A stretch of DNA of 64,000 nt, taken from NCBI GenBank assembly GCA_041659605.1, contig JBAZXW010000008.1, forward strand, positions 1 through 64,000. The letters run 5' to 3'. Origin of the DNA: Solimonas sp041659605. GTDB taxonomy: Bacteria > Pseudomonadota > Gammaproteobacteria > Nevskiales > Nevskiaceae. Position 1 is the stretch's first letter; each line of letters starts with the position of its first letter. The position numbers and the translations under genes are program-made. The notes under the pieces are model-generated. The model was not told where the DNA came from, searched no databases, and was given only the letters and a program-made list of their open reading frames with translations. Below are positions 1 through 6,642 of the stretch, piece after piece.

Positions 1-1722
1 GGCGCGCGAACCGGAGCATCCTGAGGCCGCACCGCTCCACAACACCGTGACCGGGCCCGTGCAGCCAGGCGCTGCCGTGGGCGTGGGAGTCGGCGTTGGC
101 GCCGGCCCGGTGCACCCATCCCCCGCGGTCGGCGACTGTGAGAGCGTGTAGCTGCTCGTGTCGCCGCTGCAGGCGAACCGCATAGTGCCGGTGTACCCGT
201 TACCACTGCTGATACTGTCGGTCACCGAGATCGGCCAGAAGCCATCCGCATCGTTCGGGACAGTGCCAGAGCACTGGTTCGCAGAACCCCACGTCACCGT
301 GTCGCCGACGCCGCCGCACGCACCGGTGGAGCCGGGGGCGGGCGTCGGCGCCGCTCCAACCGTGATGCTGACAGAGTCGGATCCCGACGCGCCGGCGTCA
401 TTGAAGCACGTCAAGGTGTAAGTCTTCGTTCCGCTGCTGGCCGGCGACACCGTCTGAGTCTGGCTCGTCCCGGTGGATTTCGCCCCGCTCCAGTTCCCGG
501 ACGCCGTGCACGAAGTCGCCGAGCTGTTGGTCGACCAGGTCAGTGTCGACGTGCCACCGGTGGCGATCGCCGTCGGGCTGGCGGTGAGGTTCACCGTCGG
601 CGCGTTGACGTAGCGAACTACGATGCTGGCAGTCGCATTCTGCGCGCCGTTGGTGCAGGTCAGCGTGTACGTGCGATTGCCGGGCGGCGCGCTGGCCGGC
701 GTCACGCCGCCCTGCGAGCCGTCAACAGCCTTGCTGCCGCTCCACTGACCGCTGGCGGTGCAGGTCGTGGCATTGGTGCTCGTCCACGAGAGCGTGATCG
801 TCTGGCCGGTGGTGGCGACATACCAACCCGGATTGACTGGGTCGGCCACGGCGCTTGAGGCGAAGCTGTCGATCCGCGGCGCGCTGGGCACCGGAGTTGC
901 TGTCGGCACAGGCGTCGGCGCCGCTGTGGGCGCAGGAGTCGGCTTGGCCGCCGAGCAGTTGGCCGACGCGCCGGTGTTGGAGTTCGAGCAGGTCCAGCGC
1001 CAGGTGTCGACGCTGTCCGCCGCGTTGCCGAACGTGCCGCGATCGCAGCCCGTAGCGTCGTTGCTGGACGGCTCGGCCACGTAGGCGCCACCGTAGGCTT
1101 TGCAGACCGGTGGGGCCGACAGATTCGTGGCCTGGCACGATTCGGTGGCCGGTGTGTTGATGCCGACGCAGTCCCAGTTGTAGAACCCGTCGACACCTGC
1201 GGTGTCGCGGTCGTACTGCGTACCGATGGCGCATGCCGGCGATCCTGTGGGATAGGTCAGGCTGCCGCCGTTGTTGGCGCTGCCGCAGGCCGGATACACC
1301 GGGCGCTGCGCGAAGCATTCCGGCGAGCTGCCGGAAGTGCCCAGGCAATACCAGTTGTAGGTGCCGTCATTGCCGACCCCATCCCCGTTCTGGGTCGTGG
1401 CCTGGCCCGGGTCGCAGGCGGCCGTTCCGGTCGGGAACGAAGTGACCAGTGTGTTCTGCGCGCTGCCGCAGTTGCCGTAGGCCCCCGGGCAGTCGCTTGG
1501 GCACGACGCGGCCGATTCACCCCAGGAGCAGAAGCCGTCGCCGCAGCGGATCGCTCTGACCGACTGAGGCGCGTCGGCAGGGGATTCGGTGGTTGCATTT
1601 CCACCGCCAGGGTTAATCTCGCCGCTGATCGCGGGAATTTCCGCGACGCGGCCCGTTGGCTGCTGAGCCACGGCCGCGCTCGACAGCGCGAGGGAGAGGA
1701 GGATCGCTGAGAGGTGACGCAT
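1..1722 (-). CDS. Secreted Cys-rich protein with Ig-like repeats (C-terminus outside window)
   Basis: An uninterrupted reading frame runs from ATG at 1722 to the left edge, giving 574 codons without a stop. It opens with a signal peptide (MRHLSAILLSLALSSAAVAQ). A Cys module CGDGFCSWGESAASCPSDCP follows at about residue 60. Three related Cys-containing modules with YNW-C or WRW-C cores come next, then a Pro/Thr/Ala linker and two Ig-like repeats, each with a TCTASG-W-SG or SCTASG-W-SG core and a TYTLTC strand. More Cys-rich sequence with a second Pro/Thr linker reaches the edge. I infer an extracellular or envelope protein, possibly an adhesin or surface-exclusion factor; no enzyme motif is seen. 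It is the last visible gene of the relaxase operon, and its CGxGxC module recurs in the protein at 5803-6468. Confidence 0.75.
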   Translation of the reverse strand, partial: MRHLSAILLSLALSSAAVAQQPTGRVAEIPAISGEINPGGGNATTESPADAPQSVRAIRCGDGFCSWGESAASCPSDCPGAYGNCGSAQNTLVTSFPTGTAACDPGQATTQNGDGVGNDGTYNWYCLGTSGSSPECFAQRPVYPACGSANNGGSLTYPTGSPACAIGTQYDRDTAGVDGFYNWDCVGINTPATESCQATNLSAPPVCKAYGGAYVAEPSSNDATGCDRGTFGNAADSVDTWRWTCSNSNTGASANCSAAKPTPAPTAAPTPVPTATPVPSAPRIDSFASSAVADPVNPGWYVATTGQTITLSWTSTNATTCTASGQWSGSKAVDGSQGGVTPASAPPGNRTYTLTCTNGAQNATASIVVRYVNAPTVNLTASPTAIATGGTSTLTWSTNSSATSCTASGNWSGAKSTGTSQTQTVSPASSGTKTYTLTCFNDAGASGSDSVSITVGAAPTPAPGSTGACGGVGDTVTWGSANQCSGTVPNDADGFWPISVTDSISSGNGYTGTMRFACSGDTSSYTLSQSPTAGDGCTGPAPTPTPTPTAAPGCTGPVTVLWSGAASGCSGSRA

Positions 1723-1723
1723 G

Positions 1724-1750
1724 AGGTGGGCTCCAGAAATGGGCCCACCT
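1724..1750 (-). promoter_or_regulatory. Hairpin abutting the start codon of the 1722 gene
   Basis: An 8-bp perfect inverted repeat (AGGTGGGC / GCCCACCT) with an 11-nt loop lies directly upstream of the ATG at 1722. On the mRNA the likely ribosome site (GGAG) falls in the loop and the stem ends next to the start codon, so translation could be modulated. No T-run follows, so it is not a classic terminator. The role is inferred. Confidence 0.3.
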
Positions 1751-1758
1751 AAAGTAGG

Positions 1759-2184
1759 TCACAACTGCGGATCTTTGCCTGTTTGCACGGGGGTACTGTG
1801 TCCCGTTGGCGCAGGCACCTCGTGGGCGTCCTCAGTGGCCGGCTCAAAAACCGCCGCGCCAGACAGCGCGAGGGCGTCCTCAATCACAAACCCATGGGAA
1901 TCGCGCACGCGGAAACGGATCGACGCGCTATCCGTGGCTGTGCGCCGCCGGCCGTCCTTATCGGTCCATTCATACTTCACTGGGGTCGAGTAACCATCAG
2001 CCTTCACTTGGTCGGCGTCGGCCCATGCAATCGCCGTGAGCACCAGCCCCGTGTAATCAGCGATTTCCTGCAGCCTTACCCGAACCTCAGCCCACGCGCG
2101 GGCGCGGCCCTCGATCATCGCCTCGGCGCGGGCGGCTTCCTTGAGGTTCGAATCTTTCACCGTGGGGTATCGCGGTTCGTTCAT
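1759..2184 (-). CDS. Hypothetical protein downstream of the relaxase
   Basis: This 141-residue soluble protein (start MNEPRYPTVKD) has a charged, helical N-terminal half. Its C-terminal half is probably beta-rich and includes VKYEWTDKDGRRR and SIRFRVRDSHGFVIEDA. I recognise no family. The start at 2184 lies inside the 3' end of the relaxase gene (98-nt overlap), and alternative starts at 2208 and 2118 cannot be excluded. Its position between the relaxase and the secreted protein suggests a transfer-related or accessory role, but the sequence gives no direct clue. Confidence 0.55.
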   Translation of the reverse strand: MNEPRYPTVKDSNLKEAARAEAMIEGRARAWAEVRVRLQEIADYTGLVLTAIAWADADQVKADGYSTPVKYEWTDKDGRRRTATDSASIRFRVRDSHGFVIEDALALSGAAVFEPATEDAHEVPAPTGHSTPVQTGKDPQL

Positions 2185-3370
2185 TGCAAGTGGGCTCGGC
2201 AGTTTCAATAGGAGTGGACGGATTCGGCTCGGTCAACGCGTGCCAGCGCGCGACTGCGGCCTCTCGCATTTGCGCGACCTCCTCGACGGGTGTGGGTCGC
2301 CGGCCGCGGCGTGAGTGCTGGAGCATAGATGTGGTGACCTTTTGGAACCGCACGACTTGGACTCCGATAAATAGGCGGATCGCCGCGGCCTCCGTCTCTG
2401 TGCGCAAGCGCCGACGCTTGCGCGCCGCCTCGAGCTGCTGATCACGTGTTTGCAACTCGACGCGCGCGCGCCTGAGGCGAGCGATCCTGGTGTCGGCGGC
2501 CTTGTTGACCAGCTTGCGCTGCTGGTCGGAGATGTCCAGCTTTCGACGGATTTCAATGACTCGCTGCCGCTCCTCGCGGCGAAGATCGTCATGGGCCTTG
2601 GCAATTTCAGACTTGAGCAGCCGCCGCTCCTCGTTTCGCGCTTCAATCTGCAGGACCTGGTCGCCGCGCTCTGTGGTTTTGTTGCTCCGCTCCATGTTCG
2701 AGGCCGCGACGCCTCGATGCATCGTCGGTTCACGATCCACGCCCTGCGCCAGCAATGTCCTGTGGTCGACGCGCGCGGCGACCCCCGCGCGCACAAGCGC
2801 GCGATTAGTCATTCGCGCCCAGTCCTCGCGCAGCCAGGTGATCTGGTCGCGGACCCTTGGATGTCCAGCTTTCAGCAGATCCTTGTCGCGCCCCTCGAGC
2901 AACGACTTCACCCCCAAGCCATCGCCATCGATGACACGAGTCGTCAGCATCAGATGTGCATGATGGTTCCGTTGGTCACCCCGCTCCCCCGGTCGGTGTA
3001 CCGCCACATCGACGGCGACGCCGAACTTGTCCGCGATGAGCTGTGCCAGCTCCAGAGTAAGCTCGACCCGCTCAGCGGGGGACAGCTCGTAGGGAAGAGC
3101 GATCACGACCTCACGAGCGACCCTGGCATCTTTCCTCGCCTCCGCACCCTCCGCGGCGTTCCAAAGGTCGTCGCGGGACGGAACCCAGGTGACGCCCTTG
3201 GGCATGACGATCTCGGCATGCACCACGTCACCCCGCCGGGGCCGGTAATCGTGGACCACCTTGTCGCGAGTGCACATGAGCGCAGTGCCGGACCGATATG
3301 CCGCAGCGGCCGGCGCGCTACGGCCCGTCGACCGGCTCATCGGTTTGACGCTGAAGTGGTAGATCGCCAT
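2087..3370 (-). CDS. mobA: MobA/MobL-family (MOBQ) relaxase
   Basis: This is a conjugative relaxase that nicks oriT and carries the strand covalently. The start at 3370 is fixed by the family-typical N-terminus MAIYHFSVKPMSRSTGRSA; a longer frame to 3439 has no support. Tyr25 (AAAYRSG) sits where the catalytic Tyr of RSF1010 MobA lies. The metal-binding His cluster NHHAHLMLTTR is at residues 135-145. Residues 250-370 are a long charged coiled coil, and no primase domain follows, so at 427 aa it is a short MobL-like form. A mobC-like gene is divergent and the candidate oriT lies in between, the same order as in RSF1010-type plasmids. Confidence 0.9.
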   Translation of the reverse strand: MAIYHFSVKPMSRSTGRSAPAAAAYRSGTALMCTRDKVVHDYRPRRGDVVHAEIVMPKGVTWVPSRDDLWNAAEGAEARKDARVAREVVIALPYELSPAERVELTLELAQLIADKFGVAVDVAVHRPGERGDQRNHHAHLMLTTRVIDGDGLGVKSLLEGRDKDLLKAGHPRVRDQITWLREDWARMTNRALVRAGVAARVDHRTLLAQGVDREPTMHRGVAASNMERSNKTTERGDQVLQIEARNEERRLLKSEIAKAHDDLRREERQRVIEIRRKLDISDQQRKLVNKAADTRIARLRRARVELQTRDQQLEAARKRRRLRTETEAAAIRLFIGVQVVRFQKVTTSMLQHSRRGRRPTPVEEVAQMREAAVARWHALTEPNPSTPIETAEPTCNERTAIPHGERFEPQGSRPRRGDDRGPRPRVG

Positions 3371-3440
3371 GACCCATCGTCGCGCATGTGATTGCGCGGC
3401 TGCCTGTTTGCAGGGGGTCCGGGGCGCACCCCGAAGCACT

Positions 3441-3475
3441 GGGTTGGCGGAGCCAACCCGTACGTGCGCCCTTTA
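3441..3475. other. Candidate oriT (RSF1010-like nick region)
   Basis: An 8-bp inverted repeat GGGTTGGC-GGA-GCCAACCC (3441-3459) is followed at once by GTACGTGCGCCCT (3460-3472). MOBQ origins such as RSF1010/R1162 have an inverted repeat followed by a core close to GTAAGTGCGCCCT, so 12 of 13 core bases match. A GC-rich hairpin (GGGGATGGGGGC / GCCCCCTCCCC, about 3476-3502) follows. The site lies in the 333-bp divergent gap between the relaxase and the mobC-like gene, as expected. The exact nick position is not claimed. Confidence 0.75.
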
Positions 3476-3593
3476 GGGGATGGGGGCTCCGCCCCCTCCC
3501 CTGGGGGACCCCACCCCGGCTCCTCTCGCTTCACGGGCGCGGATCGTCCATGCGGTACCCACGCCCATGGTTCTTTATGAAACACGTCACCTC

Positions 3594-3608
3594 CATGAGA
3601 CGTCATGA
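3594..3608. promoter_or_regulatory. CATGA-N5-CATGA motif (copy 1)
   Basis: Two CATGA half-sites start exactly 10 bp apart, upstream of the mobC-like gene and inside the relaxase/mobC divergent region. The same arrangement recurs at 4222, 6547, 11352 and 17323. It is probably an operator for a shared regulator; this is inferred from recurrence and position only. Confidence 0.4.
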
Positions 3609-3703
3609 GCTGAGAGGGGATGACGACCGGCGACAAGGGATGAAAACAGGCGGCCCGACGACGACCCGCGACAAACTGCATCGCAGCCACACCGGAGTGT
3701 CAG

Positions 3704-4030
3704 ATGATCGCTAGACGTGAAGCCCTGCAGAAGAAGATCAAGGAAGCCGAAGAACAACTGCGCAAGATGGCCGCGCGAGATTCCGAGGCGCATCGCCGCC
3801 TTGAAACGCGTAAAGCCATCCTGATCGGCGCGGTAGTTCTGAAAGCGGTGCGTGACGGCGAGGTCCTGCAGCTCGGCGCATTACGGGCCGCAGACGAAGC
3901 GTCGCTGCGAACGCTGCTCGACCGCCGTCTAAAGCGCGACCACGACCGCAAAGCATTCGACTTGCCCCCGCTGCCGCCGCAAGACGGCGCCAGAACGCCG
4001 GCCGCGCCGGCCAAGGCCGCCGCGGCATGA
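3704..4030 (+). CDS. mobC: MobC/TraD-like mobilization accessory protein
   Basis: This 108-aa protein starts with a coiled coil (residues 1-35) and contains ETRKAILIGAVVLKAVRDGE and LLDRRLKRDHDRKAFDLPPL. That pattern is typical of small MobC/TraD proteins of MOBQ plasmids, which help the relaxase open and recognise oriT. A ribosome site (GGAG) lies 8 nt before ATG 3704. It is divergent from the relaxase across the candidate oriT and ends in a strong terminator. The Pro/Ala-rich tail is dispensable-looking. The family assignment rests on pattern and context. Confidence 0.7.
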   Translation: MIARREALQKKIKEAEEQLRKMAARDSEAHRRLETRKAILIGAVVLKAVRDGEVLQLGALRAADEASLRTLLDRRLKRDHDRKAFDLPPLPPQDGARTPAAPAKAAAA

Positions 4031-4033
4031 GGT

Positions 4034-4064
4034 GCGGCCGCTCCGCGGCCGCCTCCATTTTTTT
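4034..4064 (+). terminator. Rho-independent terminator after mobC
   Basis: The perfect stem GCGGCCGC-TCC-GCGGCCGC is followed after a short CTCCA by seven T residues, immediately downstream of the mobC stop codon. Confidence 0.85.
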
Positions 4065-4221
4065 CACGGGCCAATCGGCCTGTGTTTTGGTTGGCCACGG
4101 CGCGGGCGGGCAGCGATGCCGCGTCAAGGTCTGTGACCGCGACCAGGCCGCGGTCAACCAGGCAAACGGCACAGATTCCGTTACCTAGCGGCGCTCCGCG
4201 GGGCCCAGCCACGCACCGATC

Positions 4222-4236
4222 CATGGTCATCCATGG
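4222..4236. promoter_or_regulatory. CATGG-N5-CATGG motif (copy 2) in the mobC/ankyrin gap
   Basis: Two CATGG half-sites lie 10 bp apart, 66 bp upstream of the ankyrin-like gene at 4302. Apart from this motif and the terminator, the 4031-4301 gap holds nothing recognisable. Confidence 0.35.
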
Positions 4237-4301
4237 AAAAGTGGAAACGACGATGACCTACGACGGATGCTGGAGGCGCACCATCACATCGGAAGACAAG
4301 C

Positions 4302-5738
4302 ATGTCAGTCACTAACTTTCGCCGTCGCGGCAAAGCTGCGGCGCCGCCCAGCGAAGAGGTCATCCAGCAGCTAGAGAAGGCGCTAGCGCACGGCGACCTC
4401 GAGTCCATCCGCGAGCTGCACGACCAGCGTAAAGCGAGAATCGCTGTTGAGGGCGCGCGCGCGCTGGCCGCTGCGGCCGGCGCTGGCAACAGCGATGCGG
4501 TGAAGTTGCTTCTGGAGATCCGTCAGCCCGAGCCAGGGAACCCGGGCGCCCCGCCCGAGGGATGGCGAATTTTCAAAGAGTCCGCGCACTGCCGCGCTGC
4601 GCGCGAAGCCGCGGCCGCCGGCGGCCATGCAGATATCGTGAAACTGCTCGACGCGATCCCGCCACGGCAAGGAGCCCAAGAACACACTGTCAGCGCGCAC
4701 GCGCCACTGCCCACCGACCACGCCGTCGGTGCCAAGTCGCCGGGAAGCGCGCCGAGGCCATCGCCTCAATTGCCGGAGTTGCTGCACGCGGCGGGGGCGG
4801 GCGATCTGGCTACCGTCGCGCGCCTGGTTGAGGCCCACGACGTGCGGCTCACCAGCGACGGCGGCGCGGCGCTAGTGGAGGCCGCAGGCCGCGGCCAGCG
4901 CGAGGTCGTCGCCTACCTTATGACGGCGCGGCAGTCGGATCCGTCAGCGCCCGGCGGCGAGGCCCGGATTTCGCCGGGCGGCGAGCTGGCGGTTTCTGCT
5001 GCCCTTGAGGCGCGGCAGCAGGGACACGAAGACGTGGTGACGGATCTGCTACGGCACGGCGTGCACCCAGGTGTCCTGGCCGGACACCAGTCGCGCGCAC
5101 AGGTGCTGTCGCGCGGCGTCCATGACCGCGCGTCCGCGCCGCAGCAAGAGCAGGCAGTGCAGGATCCCGCGCGCCCGCCGCAGACGAGCGCGCCACCGGT
5201 AGATTCCAGAGTGCCCATGAGCCTGCTTGACCGTGCCGTGACTGCGAGTTTCCATGCAGCAACGGCGCCAGCGCGGGCGCTGGTCCAGGGGATGCTGGCG
5301 GGCATCTCCGGTAAGCGCGAGCCGGCCGCAGCGCAGGCGTGCGAGTCGGCCGTGGGTACCTCCGCGGCGGCGCGGCGCGCGATCGCCGATTATCGATCCG
5401 CGACCGGAGCCGATGAGCGCCGTGATCGCGCCGCTGGCTTGCGCGCCAAAATGCAGCACGCCGCGCTTGAGCTCGAGGGCGCTGCACAGGCCGTGGCGGC
5501 GCTACCCGAGGACAGTGAGACCAGGTGCGCGTGGATCCCTCGTCTGCGCGCCGAGGTCCAGCGACTCAAGGCGGTGGCGGCGGACAAGCCCAAGCCCGGT
5601 GAGAGTGACGCCGAGCTCCAGGAGTTGGCCGAGGCCTTGGCCCGAATTGCCGAGCGGATTGCGGCCTTGTTCTGCAGGCTGTTCGGCGCGATCGCGCCGA
5701 CCGCGCAGGCGCCGTTTACGGGACCGACGCCCAGCTAA
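4302..5738 (+). CDS. Ankyrin-repeat-like protein
   Basis: This 478-aa protein has two helical repeat blocks, at about residues 20-120 and 155-255. They show ankyrin-type spacing, such as ALAAAAGAGNSDAVKLLLE, AAAAGGHADIVKLLD, LHAAGAGDLATVARLVEA and LVEAAGRGQREVVAYLM. A linker follows, then a helical C-terminal part (about 325-460) with a membrane-flanking look (AALFCRLFGAIAPT). Ankyrin repeats bind proteins; the partner is unknown. There is no signal peptide. It is monocistronic between a terminator and a convergent gene, so an accessory or effector-like role is only a guess. Confidence 0.6.
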   Translation: MSVTNFRRRGKAAAPPSEEVIQQLEKALAHGDLESIRELHDQRKARIAVEGARALAAAAGAGNSDAVKLLLEIRQPEPGNPGAPPEGWRIFKESAHCRAAREAAAAGGHADIVKLLDAIPPRQGAQEHTVSAHAPLPTDHAVGAKSPGSAPRPSPQLPELLHAAGAGDLATVARLVEAHDVRLTSDGGAALVEAAGRGQREVVAYLMTARQSDPSAPGGEARISPGGELAVSAALEARQQGHEDVVTDLLRHGVHPGVLAGHQSRAQVLSRGVHDRASAPQQEQAVQDPARPPQTSAPPVDSRVPMSLLDRAVTASFHAATAPARALVQGMLAGISGKREPAAAQACESAVGTSAAARRAIADYRSATGADERRDRAAGLRAKMQHAALELEGAAQAVAALPEDSETRCAWIPRLRAEVQRLKAVAADKPKPGESDAELQELAEALARIAERIAALFCRLFGAIAPTAQAPFTGPTPS

Positions 5739-5802
5739 AGCGAACTATCACAAGAGTCGTCAATGACTTGCGTTAGAACGCGCCCCTGAGGTGCTGCGTG
5801 CA

Positions 5803-6468
5803 CTACTGATCGCCCTGGCAGCGCTGTACGCCACCTACGATCTTGCAGCAGCCGCAGTTGGCTGAGCGCGGCTGGATGATCCCGTTCTCGCAGCGAAACT
5901 CAACACTCGCATCGAGTTGATATCCGCCTCCGCATGCTCCCGATCCCATGATCACCCGCGCGCTGTTGGAACTCTGGCTAGGTTGCTCGGTGATGGTGAC
6001 CACCTGGCCAAAGATCATCCGGCCACCAGGCTGATCCGCGCCGACCGCACCGTCGACCGAACAGGTCGCGGCGCTGGTCGAGCCGCGAACGGCAAACTGG
6101 TAAGCAATCGTCTGCGGCTCGCAGTACTCGCTGCGTTCCGGTCCGACGCCGCCAGGCACGGATCCACCGCAGTCATTGGCGCAACTCACCGAGTCCTCAC
6201 CCGCTGCCGCCTCGCACATGCCGTTTCCGCACCAGGGCCCCTTCTCGCTCTGCTGCTCGCTCACAGTCTCATCGCGGGCGTCCACATCGCCTCCGCCCGA
6301 CCGCCCATGGTCTTGGCCTGCGCACGCAGCCGTGTTGCCACCGGTCGTGCGGCACTTCAGCGCCGACGGAAGAGACGAGTAGCGGTAGTCACCGATGCCT
6401 TGATCGTCCGCAGCCTGGGCTGCCGCGACCGAGGCAATGACCAGCACCACACCAAAAAGCATTTTCAC
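5803..6468 (-). CDS. Secreted Cys-rich protein
   Basis: This 221-aa protein begins with a clear signal peptide (MKMLFGVVLVIASVAAAQA). The GTG at 6468 is chosen because GGAG lies 8 nt upstream. It contains WCGNGMCEAAAGEDSVSC, the same CGxGxC...SC..DC module as the partial protein at 1-1722, and ends with CGCCKIVGGVQRC. Many disulfides are likely, so it is periplasmic or extracellular. It is divergent from the DotA/TraY-like gene and shares a CATGA-N5-CATGG motif with it. No enzymatic signature is seen. The two secreted proteins may be surface or exclusion factors of the same transfer element. Confidence 0.65.
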   Translation of the reverse strand: MKMLFGVVLVIASVAAAQAADDQGIGDYRYSSLPSALKCRTTGGNTAACAGQDHGRSGGGDVDARDETVSEQQSEKGPWCGNGMCEAAAGEDSVSCANDCGGSVPGGVGPERSEYCEPQTIAYQFAVRGSTSAATCSVDGAVGADQPGGRMIFGQVVTITEQPSQSSNSARVIMGSGACGGGYQLDASVEFRCENGIIQPRSANCGCCKIVGGVQRCQGDQ

Positions 6469-6546
6469 CAGGAATCTCCGTGATCAACTGACGAAGTCCA
6501 GTCTGCTCGACCCAGCCCACTCCCCGCCTGTTACACCCCACGTGTC

Positions 6547-6561
6547 CATGAGCCGCCATGG
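6547..6561. promoter_or_regulatory. CATGA-N5-CATGG motif (copy 3)
   Basis: It lies in the 174-bp divergent gap between the secreted protein (start 6468) and the DotA/TraY-like gene (start 6643). The half-sites start 10 bp apart. Two further CATGA words at 6620 and 6640 are 20 bp apart and surround the dotA start. Confidence 0.35.
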
Positions 6562-6642
6562 CGTCCGTGGTCATCCCCCTCCCAACAGGCATCGCGCGCA
6601 CGCGGCCGACCACAATTGGTCCATGACCAACGAGGCGCGCTC

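Noticed and set aside
158..1348. Short frames on both strands at the left edge
   Set aside because: One minus-strand frame from 1722 to the window edge has a signal peptide, repeats and Cys modules, and explains the region.
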